From assembly GCA_965229345.1 (NCBI GenBank), contig OZ245872.1, positions 1,488,001-1,552,000 of the forward strand: 64,000 bases of DNA. The letters run 5' to 3'. The notes beneath the pieces are model-generated. The model saw only the letters and a program-made list of their open reading frames with translations, ran no database searches and was not told the origin of the DNA. The translations under genes were made by a program, and so were the position numbers. Shown one piece after another: positions 50,554 to 59,915 of this stretch (position 1 is the stretch's first letter; each line of letters begins with the position of its first letter). The DNA is from PBB1 sp965229345. Lineage in GTDB: Bacteria; Pseudomonadota; Gammaproteobacteria; Burkholderiales; Burkholderiaceae_C.

Positions 50554-51798
50554 ATGCCGCCACACGTCGTCACGCTCAGCAGCCTGTTCCCCAGTGCCAC
50601 GCAGCCGGGGGCGGGTCTGTTCGTTCGCGAGCGTGCCTTTCGGGTGGGGCAGCGCATGCCGCTGTGCGTGGTGTCGCCCGTGCCGTGGTTCCCACTGCAG
50701 GGCCTGATGCGGCGCTTTCGCCCCGGCTTTCGCCCGGGTGCCCCGGCCTACGAAAAGCAGAAGGGCGTGGACGTGTGGTTCCCCCGCTTCCTGTCGCTGC
50801 CCGGGCTGCTCAAGCGCTGGGACGGTTGGCTGATGGCGCTGGGCGCCTACCCGCGTCTGCGGGCACTGAAGGCCCAGGGCCGGCTGCAGTTGATCGACGC
50901 GCATTTCGGCTACCCCGACGGCTTTGCCGCATCCAAGCTGGCCGGCTGGCTGGGCGTGCCCTACACCGTCACGCTGCGTGGCACCGAATCCCGCCACGCG
51001 GCTGATCCGGCGCTGCGCCCACGCCTGATGCACGCGCTGGCACGTGCCGCGCGCGTGTTCTCGGTGTCCGAGTCCCTGCGCCAGGTGGCGTTGAAGCTGG
51101 GCGTGCCAGCCGACCGCGCCCGCGTGGTGGGCAACGGCGTGGACATCACCCGCTTCTATGCGCTGGACAAGTCCCTCCAGCGCCAGGCGCTGGGCCTGCC
51201 GGTCGACGCTCCCGTGCTGGTGACCGTGGGCGGGCTGGTCGAGCGCAAGGGGTTCCATCGCGTGATGGCGGCGCTGCCGGCACTGCGCCAGCAGTTCCCA
51301 CAGCTGCAGTACCTGGTCGTGGGTGGTCCCAGCCCTGAAGGCGACTGGACCGACCGCCTCAAGGCCCTGGCCGCCGAGCTGCAGCTGCAGCACTGTGTGC
51401 ACTTCACCGGCCCCGTGGCGCCCGATGACCTGCGCCGCTACCTGTCTGCTGCTGATGTGTTCGCGCTGTCCACCCGCAACGAAGGCTGGGCCAATGTGTT
51501 GCTCGAGGCCATGGCCTGCGGCCTGCCCGTGGTGACGACCGACGTCGGTGGCAACGCCGAGGTGGTGTGCCGCGCCGAACTGGGCACGGTGGTGCCCTTC
51601 GACGCCGCCCCGGCGCTGCAGCAGGCGCTGGCCCAGGCGCTGCAGCATCCTTGGGACCGCGCGCAGATCCGTGCCTATGCCGAAGCCAACATCTGGGACC
51701 GCCGCATCGACGACCTGGAAGCCGAGTTCCTGGCCCTGGGCACCGCTGCGGCACACCAGCAGACCCACCCGACAGCCGACGTGGCGCCAGGACGCTGA
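50554..51798 (+). CDS. Group 1 glycosyltransferase
   Basis: A 414-residue GT4-type protein. The ATG at 50554 is chosen; GTG 50536 is also in frame. N-domain: TLSSLFPSATQPGAGLFVRERA; C-domain: VTVGGLVERKGFHRVMAALP, and LSTRNEGWANVLLEAMACGLPVVTTDVGG. It is close to glycosyltransferases of capsule and O-antigen loci. It lies five bases before the CapK-like gene and is not part of the invariant core of PEP-CTERM loci, so may be a locus-specific addition. Confidence 0.9.
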   Translation: MPPHVVTLSSLFPSATQPGAGLFVRERAFRVGQRMPLCVVSPVPWFPLQGLMRRFRPGFRPGAPAYEKQKGVDVWFPRFLSLPGLLKRWDGWLMALGAYPRLRALKAQGRLQLIDAHFGYPDGFAASKLAGWLGVPYTVTLRGTESRHAADPALRPRLMHALARAARVFSVSESLRQVALKLGVPADRARVVGNGVDITRFYALDKSLQRQALGLPVDAPVLVTVGGLVERKGFHRVMAALPALRQQFPQLQYLVVGGPSPEGDWTDRLKALAAELQLQHCVHFTGPVAPDDLRRYLSAADVFALSTRNEGWANVLLEAMACGLPVVTTDVGGNAEVVCRAELGTVVPFDAAPALQQALAQALQHPWDRAQIRAYAEANIWDRRIDDLEAEFLALGTAAAHQQTHPTADVAPGR

Positions 51799-51803
51799 AC
51801 ACC

Positions 51804-53186
51804 ATGTGGACCACGCTCATCGCTCACGGCCTGTTTCCGCTGCAAGAGCGGCTGAAGGGCCACACCACCGTGGCTGTGCGCAAGGCCATGGAGGCCAGCC
51901 AGTGGCAGACGCCCGAGCAGATTGCTGCGTTGCAGCTGCAGCGCTTGCGTGCGTTGCTGACCGACGTGGCCACCGGCGTGCCTTACTACCGCGATCTGTT
52001 CGTGCACCTGAAGTTCGATCCGCAGGCGGTGCGCCATGTGTCTGACCTGCAGGCCTTGCCGTTCCTGGACAAGGCCACCATCCGCGCCCACACCGACGCC
52101 CTGAAGCACCGGCAGGCGCAAGGCCTGGCCCGCTTCAACACGGGTGGCTCCTCAGGCGAGCCGCTGATCTTCTTCATCGGCAACGAACGTGTCAGCCACG
52201 ACGTGGCCGCCAAATGGCGCGCCACCCGCTGGTGGGACGTCGACATCGGCGACCCCGAGATGGTGGTGTGGGGCTCGCCCATCGAGCTGGGCACGCAGGA
52301 CCGTGTGCGTCGCATCCGCGACATGTTGATGCGCACCCAGCTGCTGCCTGCCTTCGAGATGAGCGATGCCAGGCTCGATCAGTTCGTGGCCGCTATCCGC
52401 CGCCGCCGGCCCAGGATGCTGTTTGGCTACCCGTCGGCGCTCAGCCACATTGCACGCCACGCGGAGAAGCGCGGCGTGGCCATGAACGATCTGGGCATAC
52501 GCGTCGCATTCGTGACCAGCGAGCGCCTGTACGACGACCAGCGTGCCACCATTTCGCGGGTCTTCGGTTGCCGCGTGGCCAATGGCTACGGCGGTCGGGA
52601 CGCGGGGTTCATTGCCCACGAGTGCCCGCACGGTGGCATGCACCTGACGGCCGAGGACATCGTGGTCGAGTTGGTGGACAGCGCCGGCCGGCCCGTGCCC
52701 AAGGGCCAGGCCGGCGAAATCGTCGTCACCCATCTGGCCACGCGCGACTTCCCTTTCATCCGCTACAAGACCGGCGACGTGGCCGTCATGGACGACCGGC
52801 GCTGTGCCTGTGGCCGCGGCCTTCCGATGCTGAAAGAGATCCAGGGCCGCACCACCGACTTCGTGGTGGCCGCTGACGGCACCGTGATGCACGGCCTGGC
52901 CCTGATCTACATCCTGCGCGACCTGCCCGGCATGCAGGCTTTCAAAGTGACCCAGCACACGCTGACGCGCTGCCAGGTCGACCTGGTGGTGGACCCCTCA
53001 TTCGACAAAGCCCAGCAGTTGCCCGGCATCGTGTCGGGCTTCCACAAGCGGCTGGGTGCCCAGGTGCAGGTGGATGTCTCGTTCGTCGAGCGGATCCTGC
53101 CGGAGACGTCTGGCAAGTTCCGCTACATCGTGAGCCATGTTCAAGCCCCTGCCGACGGACAGGTGCAGGAGCGGGGCTATGCGTGA
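51804..53186 (+). CDS. CapK-like AMP-binding ligase (PaaK family)
   Basis: A 460-residue adenylate-forming protein of the phenylacetate-CoA ligase/CapK type. The ATP loop is FNTGGSSGEPLIFF; VANGYGGRDAGFIAHEC fits the motif near the adenine, and FPFIRYKTGDVA the AMP-binding region. A Cys pair CACGRGL lies near the end. CapK-like members occur in capsule and O-antigen loci and may activate an acid for modification of the sugar chain. The start ATG 51804 is five bases past the previous stop. It overlaps the next gene by eight bases. Confidence 0.88.
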   Translation: MWTTLIAHGLFPLQERLKGHTTVAVRKAMEASQWQTPEQIAALQLQRLRALLTDVATGVPYYRDLFVHLKFDPQAVRHVSDLQALPFLDKATIRAHTDALKHRQAQGLARFNTGGSSGEPLIFFIGNERVSHDVAAKWRATRWWDVDIGDPEMVVWGSPIELGTQDRVRRIRDMLMRTQLLPAFEMSDARLDQFVAAIRRRRPRMLFGYPSALSHIARHAEKRGVAMNDLGIRVAFVTSERLYDDQRATISRVFGCRVANGYGGRDAGFIAHECPHGGMHLTAEDIVVELVDSAGRPVPKGQAGEIVVTHLATRDFPFIRYKTGDVAVMDDRRCACGRGLPMLKEIQGRTTDFVVAADGTVMHGLALIYILRDLPGMQAFKVTQHTLTRCQVDLVVDPSFDKAQQLPGIVSGFHKRLGAQVQVDVSFVERILPETSGKFRYIVSHVQAPADGQVQERGYA

Positions 53187-54507
53187 TGTGCTCATCATGT
53201 CGATCGTGGTGCTGGGCGCGCTGGCCGCGCTGCGCCGCCCCTGGATCGGCGTGATGCTGTGGACGTGGGTCAGCCTGATGAACCCCCACCGCGAGGCCTA
53301 TGGCTTCGCGTACGACATGCCGGTGGCGGCCATTGCGGCCGGTTCCACCTTGCTCGGAATGCTGATGACCAAGGACCGCGACTCGCCGTTCAAGGGGCCG
53401 CCCGCAGTGATCCTTGCCGTGTTCATGGTCTGGATCACCTTGTCCTTGCTGGCGGGACTCGATCCGTCTGGCGACTACGAGCAGTGGAGCAAGGTCATGA
53501 AGATCTACCTCATGACGCTGGTGGCACTGATGCTCCTGCGCACCAAGGAGCACATCGTTGCATTCGCCTGGGTGATTGCCGGTTCGCTGGCGCTCCTCGG
53601 AGCCAAGGGTGGCATCTTCACGATCGCCACGGCCGGGGGCTACCGCGTGTGGGGTCCTCCTGACACATTCATCGCCGAGAACAATGCGTTTGCGGTTGCG
53701 ATCATCATGACGATCCCTCTTGTGCGGTTCCTGCAGTTGCAGCTGAGCTCGCGCTGGGGGCGTCTGGCGCTGACGTCGATCATGATCCTGTTGGCGGTCT
53801 GCGCTTTGGGCAGTCAGTCGCGCGGCGCGCTGCTGGCACTGGTGGCGATGACCATCGTCATGTGGTGGCGGCAGAAGCGGCAACGATTGATCGGCGCCGT
53901 GGTGCTGTTGACCCTGGGTGCGCTGCTCGTGGTGTTCATGCCCGAGAGTTGGCAAACCCGCATGTCGACGATCAAGACCTACGATGCGGACCTTTCCGCG
54001 ATGGGTCGCATCGCCGCGTGGTGGGTGGCCTGGGGCATAGGCTTCGACTACCCGTTGGGCGTGGGCTTCTTCGCGGCTCGCCCCGAACTGTTCGCGAAGT
54101 ACTCGCCGTACATGGAATTGCTGGCCGGGCACTTCCCGGTGGCACACAGCATCTACTTTCAGATGTTGGGCCACCATGGGTTCGTGGGGTTGGGCTTGTT
54201 CCTGGCGCTGTGGATCGCGACGTGGCGCACAGCGAGTCGAGTGCGTGTGCAGTGCAGGGACATCCCTCAGGCGCAATGGTGCAGCGACCTGTGCGCGATG
54301 ATTCAGGTGTCGCTGGTGGGGTACGCCGTGGGTGGGGCATTCCTCGACATCGGCTACTTCGACCTGCCCTACAACCTGATGGTGCTGGCTGTCCTGACCA
54401 GCGTGTGGCTCCGGACGAAGGCCTGGGAGCGTGAGGCGCCTCCGGGACCAGGGCGTTGGGTGCTTCCTGGTCTGCGTCCCGGGCTGTCCAAGGCGAGTCC
54501 CGCATGA
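53179..54507 (+). CDS. O-antigen ligase-like membrane protein, exosortase A system
   Basis: A 442-residue polytopic membrane protein of the Wzy/WaaL type, known in PEP-CTERM loci as putative O-glycosylation ligase. It begins MRDVLIMSIVVLGALAALRRPWIGVMLWTW, with the conserved LMNPHREAYGFAYDMP segment; about ten membrane helices. The large periplasmic loop is ETFIAENNAFAV-like (here DTFIAENNAFAVAIIMTIP) and PVAHSIYFQMLGHHGFVGL, which carries the conserved His. It may polymerise the repeat unit or ligate the glycan to PEP-CTERM proteins. Start 53179 with RBS GAGCGGGG. Confidence 0.9.
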   Translation: MRDVLIMSIVVLGALAALRRPWIGVMLWTWVSLMNPHREAYGFAYDMPVAAIAAGSTLLGMLMTKDRDSPFKGPPAVILAVFMVWITLSLLAGLDPSGDYEQWSKVMKIYLMTLVALMLLRTKEHIVAFAWVIAGSLALLGAKGGIFTIATAGGYRVWGPPDTFIAENNAFAVAIIMTIPLVRFLQLQLSSRWGRLALTSIMILLAVCALGSQSRGALLALVAMTIVMWWRQKRQRLIGAVVLLTLGALLVVFMPESWQTRMSTIKTYDADLSAMGRIAAWWVAWGIGFDYPLGVGFFAARPELFAKYSPYMELLAGHFPVAHSIYFQMLGHHGFVGLGLFLALWIATWRTASRVRVQCRDIPQAQWCSDLCAMIQVSLVGYAVGGAFLDIGYFDLPYNLMVLAVLTSVWLRTKAWEREAPPGPGRWVLPGLRPGLSKASPA

Positions 54508-55457
54508 TGCGACCCGTGTTCTCTGTGCTGTCCCCGGCGGGGACGCAAGCGCGCCTGACCACCTTGATCTTCCATCGCGTCACGCCCGACGTCGACCCGC
54601 TCTTCCCAGAGGAGATGCACGCGCGCCGGTTCGATGAGCTCTGCGCCTGGCTCGCCGGGTGGTTCAACGTGCTGCCGCTGGACGAGGCAGCCGATCGCCT
54701 CGCGAGGAAGGCGTTGCCTGCCAGGGCCTTGTGCATCACCTTCGACGATGGGTACGAGGACAACTGCAGCATTGCCATGCCCATCCTACGGCGCCATGGA
54801 CTCACGGCCACCTTCTTCATTGCCACCGGGTTTCTCGATGGCGGCCGGATGTGGAATGACACGGTCATCGAGTCCCTGCGTCATGCGTCAGGTGATCGGC
54901 TGGATCTGCAAGGACTGCCAGGCGCCGACTTGAAGCGGTATCCGATCGCCTCCATGGCAGATCGGCGAGAAGCGATCGATCAGATCCTGGAGGTCGTCAA
55001 GTACCTGCCTGTCAGCCAGCGGCTGGAGGTCGTGGCCGAGATCGCGCGCCGAGCGGGCGTTCAACCACGCTGCGATCTGATGATGTCGTCGCAGCAAGTG
55101 CGGAGCATGCGTGCTGCCGGGATGCAGATCGGCGCTCACACCGTCACGCACCCGATCCTCGCCAAGCTCGACTCGGCGGCCATCGAAGCCGAGTTGCGCC
55201 AGAGCAAGACAACGCTCGAAGCCCTGCTGGGTGAAGCAGTCACCGTGTTGGCGTACCCCAATGGCAAGCCCGGCCGAGACTACGGTCCCGAATCCGTGGA
55301 GGCCGCCCGCAGGCTGGGGTTCAAGTGTGCGGTCAGCACCGAACCCGGTGTGGCGCGAGCAGGCAGCGATGTCTACCAATTGCCTCGGTTCACGCCATGG
55401 GACCGCACGCGCTTGAGGTTTGGCGCCCGGCTCGCCAAGAGCATGATTCGCACATGA
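54504..55457 (+). CDS. Second polysaccharide deacetylase
   Basis: A 317-residue NodB-family protein. The ATG at 54504 overlaps the ligase stop by four bases. The catalytic motif is LCITFDDGYEDN (about 76-87), with QIGAHTVTHPILAKL as the metal-binding histidine block and VTVLAYPNGKPGRDY. The N-terminal LIFHRV is typical of secreted deacetylases of polysaccharide loci, although no clear signal peptide is present. It acts probably on the same polymer as the deacetylase at 41483, and could be an additional decoration enzyme. Confidence 0.88.
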   Translation: MMRPVFSVLSPAGTQARLTTLIFHRVTPDVDPLFPEEMHARRFDELCAWLAGWFNVLPLDEAADRLARKALPARALCITFDDGYEDNCSIAMPILRRHGLTATFFIATGFLDGGRMWNDTVIESLRHASGDRLDLQGLPGADLKRYPIASMADRREAIDQILEVVKYLPVSQRLEVVAEIARRAGVQPRCDLMMSSQQVRSMRAAGMQIGAHTVTHPILAKLDSAAIEAELRQSKTTLEALLGEAVTVLAYPNGKPGRDYGPESVEAARRLGFKCAVSTEPGVARAGSDVYQLPRFTPWDRTRLRFGARLAKSMIRT

Positions 55458-55482
55458 GGCGCACCCCGATGCGCAGTCCTGG

Positions 55483-56931
55483 ATGAGTGAAGGTCTCGGC
55501 CGCCAAGCGGTCCGTGGGGTGGCCTGGCTGGGCGGCGGACAGCTGATCCGCCAGGTCATCGGGTTGCTGACCACCGCCGTCCTGGCGCGACTGCTCACGC
55601 CTGACGACTTCGGCCTGTTCGGCATGAGCTACATGGCTGCCGAGCTGGCGCAGCTGCTGACGGCCTTCGGGTTCGGCGCTGCCATCGTGCAGCGGCAGGT
55701 CGAATCGCCTTCGATCCTCACGTCGGCCTTCTGGGCCAACATCCTGCTGGGGATGGTCATCGCGTGCTTGCTGGTGGCCAGTGGACCATTGCTGGCGTTG
55801 TACTTTCGTCGCCAGGAAGTGGCCCACCTGATGTGGCCGCTGGCGCTGAACATGGTGGTCGCTGCAGCAGTTGTCGTCCCGCAAGCCATCCTGACGCAGC
55901 GGATGCACTTCGTCTCCATCACCCAGGCGCAGGCCGTGGGCAGCGTGTGCGCGGCGGTGGCAGCCGTCACGGCAGCGTACCTGGGTGCTGGTTACTGGTC
56001 GCTTGCCGTCCAGCCGATGGTGGGTGGCATCGTCACCGGATTGATGATGGCCCGTTCCGCGCGCTGGACACCCCAAGGGAAGCCTGCTTTCGAGCACATC
56101 CGAGAAATGCTTGGCTTCTCGAGCAACCTCATGGGCAGCCACGTGGTGGGCTGGGCGGGCCGCAACATGGCGAGCATGGTGCTCGGGCGTCAGCTCGGTG
56201 CCGCACAGGTGGCCGTCTACGGCCTGGCGTCACACATCACCGGTGCGGTGCTCACGCAGATCAGTTCGGTGATCGTGCGAGTCCTGTTTCCAACGCTGTC
56301 CGTCCTGAAGGAGGAGCCGCAGCGCTTGCACAATGCCTGGAATCAGTCGTGTGCCGGGATCGCTGTCATAGCGTTCCCCTTGCTGGCCGTGATCATCGGT
56401 GTGGCCGATGACTTTGTGATGGTGGTGCTGGGGTCGCAATGGACCGAAGCGGCGGGGCCGTTGCGCTGGTTGTCTGCCGCCATGGGCTTTCAGGCCGTGC
56501 TCACCACCTCGGGCACCATGCTGATGGCCATGGGGCGGACCGACTGGCTGCTGCGGCTGTCGGTGGTCACCACCCTGGCCCTGTTTGGCGGTCTGTGGCT
56601 GGGCTCGCAGTTCGGCGTCACGGAATCTGCGGTGGCGTACAGCCTGATCTCGACAGCCTCCTACTTGATGACCACGTACCTGGCCTGCCGGGTCTGCGGC
56701 CTGCCGCTTCGAAAATTGCTGGGCTCGTTGCTGCCCTGGGCCGCCTCTGCCTGTGTCGCTGGGCTGGTTGCACAAGGCGGCGTCTGGCTGCTCCCCGACT
56801 GGCTGCCCTTGCCCAGGTTGCTGCTGTGTTCTCTGGCGGGAGGCGTGGCCTATCTGGTCATGCTGGCCCTGGTGGCGCGCGATCGCACCACGAGCCTCAT
56901 CAGCGGCATCTGGAAGAACCTTCGTCGATAG
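55483..56931 (+). CDS. Polysaccharide flippase (Wzx-like)
   Basis: A 482-residue protein with 12-14 predicted membrane helices of the polysaccharide-export (MOP) family. It begins MSEGLGRQAVRGVAWLGGGQLIRQVIGLLTTAVLARLLTPDDFGLFG, the typical Wzx opening. In a Wzx/Wzy system it moves lipid-linked repeat units across the inner membrane; with the Wzy-like ligase at 53179 it supports a Wzy-dependent route. It begins 25 bp after the deacetylase. Confidence 0.9.
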   Translation: MSEGLGRQAVRGVAWLGGGQLIRQVIGLLTTAVLARLLTPDDFGLFGMSYMAAELAQLLTAFGFGAAIVQRQVESPSILTSAFWANILLGMVIACLLVASGPLLALYFRRQEVAHLMWPLALNMVVAAAVVVPQAILTQRMHFVSITQAQAVGSVCAAVAAVTAAYLGAGYWSLAVQPMVGGIVTGLMMARSARWTPQGKPAFEHIREMLGFSSNLMGSHVVGWAGRNMASMVLGRQLGAAQVAVYGLASHITGAVLTQISSVIVRVLFPTLSVLKEEPQRLHNAWNQSCAGIAVIAFPLLAVIIGVADDFVMVVLGSQWTEAAGPLRWLSAAMGFQAVLTTSGTMLMAMGRTDWLLRLSVVTTLALFGGLWLGSQFGVTESAVAYSLISTASYLMTTYLACRVCGLPLRKLLGSLLPWAASACVAGLVAQGGVWLLPDWLPLPRLLLCSLAGGVAYLVMLALVARDRTTSLISGIWKNLRR

Positions 56932-56946
56932 CCGCCGGCTGGTGAT

Positions 56947-58113
56947 GTGAGTAGCAACAACACACTGCTTCAGATGTCGGGACTCTTGCTGCGTGACGCA
57001 TGGCTGTGCCTTGCGCTCGAACGCAGCCGCGCGCCGTCGCTTCGTGTCGCCCTGAGTCAATGGCTCGAGGGTCAGCGCTGCCGCCTGAAGCGACTGCGGC
57101 GGCTGGGTGTCCATCAGATGGCCGTTCTTGCCCGTGCGGAAGCCGAGTGCGCGCAGTCAGGTTTTAGCGCCGCGAGCCCGGTGGTGTCTGGCGCTGATCA
57201 AGGCATCGTGGCGCCCTGGCACTTGCCTGAATCGGCGCTGGCGTCAGGCGCCGTCGACTGGCTGGTGCATCCCCTGCTGGACACATCGACGCCCGACTGG
57301 CGCGCCCCGTCGCTGCCAGGGGCCACATGCCTGCGTCATCACCTGGTGAACGGGCGCAGCGCCGACCGTTGGGCCCGTCTTCCAGGCCTCGCGTCGCGGG
57401 GCCGACCGGGCTCGGCGGCAAAGCTGGCGGTGGTGCTGCACCTCTACTACCCCGAGCTGTGGTCGGAGTTGTGGGCGGCGTTGCGTCAGCTGCCAGAACC
57501 GTGCGACCTTTACATCACCGTGCCTGACTTCGCATCGACAGGTCTGTTGGCGGGTATCGCGGCGCAGGCGCCTGGCGTCCGGTTCATGCCGGGTCCGAAC
57601 CGGGGCCGAGACGTCCTGCCTTGGCTGCGCTTGCTCGACACCGGCGCGCTGGATGGCTACGAATGGGTGTGCAAGCTGCACACCAAGCGCAGCCCTCACA
57701 TGGCAGACGGTGAGGCGTGGCGCCAGAAGCTGGTGTCGGGATTGCTTGGCGCGCCCGGTCAGGGGCACCAGATCCTCGAGCACCTCAGAGCCCGGCCGCA
57801 CAGCGGTGTGGCAGCACCTGGGCAGGCGGTCGTGGCCTCTGACGATCCGCGTTGGGCCGGCAGCAGCCTACCCGCACTGCGCCGAGTGCGCCAGCAACTG
57901 GGGCTTTCCGCGGAAGACAAGCGGGACGCATTTCCAGCCGGGACGATGTTCTGGTTTCGCCCCGAGGCACTGGCGGGCCTGAAGCCACTGGCGAGAGCAC
58001 AGGATCTCTTCGAGCCGGAGATGCGCCAGACCGACGGAACGACAGCGCATGCCGTCGAGCGATTGATCGTCACGATCGCGCTGCGCAACGGCTTCGAGCT
58101 GACCACCTTCTGA
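56947..58113 (+). CDS. RgpF-like rhamnan-synthesis-type glycosyltransferase domain protein
   Basis: A 388-residue protein starting at GTG 56947. Residues 1-155 are unassigned. The rest resembles the rhamnan synthesis F (RgpF) family: HLYYPELW (165-172), NRGRD (218-222), and LHTKRSP (244-250), followed by DPRWAGSSLPAL and FPAGTMFWFRPEAL. RgpF proteins act in bacterial polyrhamnose/O-antigen synthesis. It is the last plus-strand gene of the operon and converges with the asparagine-synthase gene; no clear terminator lies in the 44-bp gap. Confidence 0.8.
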   Translation: MSSNNTLLQMSGLLLRDAWLCLALERSRAPSLRVALSQWLEGQRCRLKRLRRLGVHQMAVLARAEAECAQSGFSAASPVVSGADQGIVAPWHLPESALASGAVDWLVHPLLDTSTPDWRAPSLPGATCLRHHLVNGRSADRWARLPGLASRGRPGSAAKLAVVLHLYYPELWSELWAALRQLPEPCDLYITVPDFASTGLLAGIAAQAPGVRFMPGPNRGRDVLPWLRLLDTGALDGYEWVCKLHTKRSPHMADGEAWRQKLVSGLLGAPGQGHQILEHLRARPHSGVAAPGQAVVASDDPRWAGSSLPALRRVRQQLGLSAEDKRDAFPAGTMFWFRPEALAGLKPLARAQDLFEPEMRQTDGTTAHAVERLIVTIALRNGFELTTF

Positions 58114-58157
58114 TGTGCCGGGCTGGCCAGGGCGACCTGTCCGCGGCCGCCAGAGGG

Positions 58158-59840
58158 TCAGTGGCTGAGTTGGGTGTGGCGCCCACTGTGGGCTTGCAAC
58201 CACTGCTCCAGCATCATCAGGATCCAGACCATTTCACCGTAGTACCCGGGGTGGGCTGGAAGGTGAATCTCCAACAGGTCCCGGATGAACTGGGGTCGCA
58301 CGATGCCACGTGTTGCCAGTGAATCCAGCGAGTCCTGGGCGAGCTTCTTCAATGCCGCATCCCGGTGGGCCCAGACGCCGAATGGCAGACCGAAGCCTTG
58401 CTTCTTCTTGGTGATGATTTCATCGGGCAGGAAGCCGCGAAGCGCCTCCTTGAAGAACCAGCGCAGCTTCAGGCCCTTCAGCTTGTAGTCGGCTGGCAGG
58501 CGCAGCGAGAAATCCAGCAGCGCTGCATCGAGGAATGGGAAGCCGACCGACAGCCCGGCCAGGGAGGTGCTGCCGCAGACCTTCGGAAGATCGGCCTCAC
58601 CGAGGGTGTAACGCCAGTCGAATGCCAACATGCGGTTCAAGGGGCCGGCGTCGCGAGCCAGGTCCCAGACTTCCTTTTGCTGGCGCAGTGGATCGCGGGT
58701 GTCCACCTGGGCCAGGAAGCCCGGCTCGAAGACATCGCCCACGCCCAGACGCAGCAGCAGGTTGTACATCTGCATCCGCTCAGGCAATGGCACACGCGCC
58801 TGCTCCACATAGCTGCGCACCTTGCGCACACCCGGCAAGCTGCCCAGCGGCGAGCCGATCACCGCAGGCTCGATCAGTGTGCGCCGAAGCACCTGCGGAA
58901 CCTGGTCATACCACCCGAACACGCGCTGCTTGGCGTAACGTGCATTGCCACCAAACAGCTCGTCGCCGCCGTCACCTGCCAGCAAGCGGGTCACGCCGTG
59001 TTCGCGGGCGACCAGCGCACAGCAGTAGGCCGGCAGCGCGGACGAGTTTCCGAACGGCTGGTCGTAGTGGCGCGCCACTTCGGGTATCCGCTGCACCAGG
59101 TCCGCCGGCGTCACGTAGTGCTCGTGGTGGTCTGTGCCGAAGCGCTTGGCCGCAATGCGGGCGTAGACCATTTCGTCGTAGCCCTCGGCCTCGAAGCCGA
59201 TGGAGAAGGTCGATGCGGGGCGGCCGGTGACCTCGCCGATCATGCCCGCGACGGTGGAACTGTCGGTTCCGCCACTCAGGAAGCATGCGGGTTGGCTGCC
59301 ATCGAGCTGTGCAGAGACGGCGTTTCTCAGCGTTTGCTTGAACTCCTCGGCCAGTGCGTTGAAGTCTGCGCTGGGCTTCTCGACGAACGCAGGTCGCCAA
59401 TAGGGATGTAGCTGCGCTGTGCCACCCTGGACGCGCACGCAGTGCCCCGCGGGTACGCGCGATATGCCCTTGAAGATCGTGCGCGGCGCCGGGATGACGT
59501 GAAAGTACAGGTAATCGAAGATGGCCTGCGGATCGATCTCTGCGGCCGGGCTCAGGGCCGCCAGCGTGTCGGCGCGCTCGGCAAAGTGGGTGACCCCGTC
59601 GATGACGCGCCAGCACAGCGTGTGGATGCCGAATACATCTGCCGCCAGAAACACGCTGCCGTCCTGCAGCCGGGTGCCCACCGCAAAGGCGCCGGTCACT
59701 TGTGCCGGTGCGTCGACGCCCTTCGCGCCGAAGGCGGCATTCCACGCCGAGCCGAGATCCTGGGCAGCATGGACGTGTCCGAGGGCCTCGGTGGCAAACC
59801 GGGGCTGACCCAGAGAGATGAAGTTGGAATCGCTGTTCAC
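58158..59840 (-). CDS. Asparagine-synthase-like protein with degenerate glutaminase domain
   Basis: A 560-residue protein from GTG 59840, preceded by ACAGG; a longer start at 59903 has no ribosome-binding site. The synthetase half is intact: PP-loop LSGGTDSSTVAGM, GDGGDELFGGNARYA, and the VGFPFLDAALLDFS block. The N-terminal domain is short and begins MNSDSNFI: it lacks Cys2 and the RGPD and NGEIYN blocks, so glutamine hydrolysis is unlikely. It may use free ammonia or another nucleophile, like lasso cyclases or beta-lactam synthetases. It is the last gene of the minus cluster. Confidence 0.88.
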   Translation of the reverse strand: MNSDSNFISLGQPRFATEALGHVHAAQDLGSAWNAAFGAKGVDAPAQVTGAFAVGTRLQDGSVFLAADVFGIHTLCWRVIDGVTHFAERADTLAALSPAAEIDPQAIFDYLYFHVIPAPRTIFKGISRVPAGHCVRVQGGTAQLHPYWRPAFVEKPSADFNALAEEFKQTLRNAVSAQLDGSQPACFLSGGTDSSTVAGMIGEVTGRPASTFSIGFEAEGYDEMVYARIAAKRFGTDHHEHYVTPADLVQRIPEVARHYDQPFGNSSALPAYCCALVAREHGVTRLLAGDGGDELFGGNARYAKQRVFGWYDQVPQVLRRTLIEPAVIGSPLGSLPGVRKVRSYVEQARVPLPERMQMYNLLLRLGVGDVFEPGFLAQVDTRDPLRQQKEVWDLARDAGPLNRMLAFDWRYTLGEADLPKVCGSTSLAGLSVGFPFLDAALLDFSLRLPADYKLKGLKLRWFFKEALRGFLPDEIITKKKQGFGLPFGVWAHRDAALKKLAQDSLDSLATRGIVRPQFIRDLLEIHLPAHPGYYGEMVWILMMLEQWLQAHSGRHTQLSH

Positions 59841-59915
59841 GTCAGCCTGTGGGTTGAAGAGGGAAGGGTGGCCGTCGAACCTGTTCGCGCCGCGCGCATG
59901 CACGGACTCGATCGA

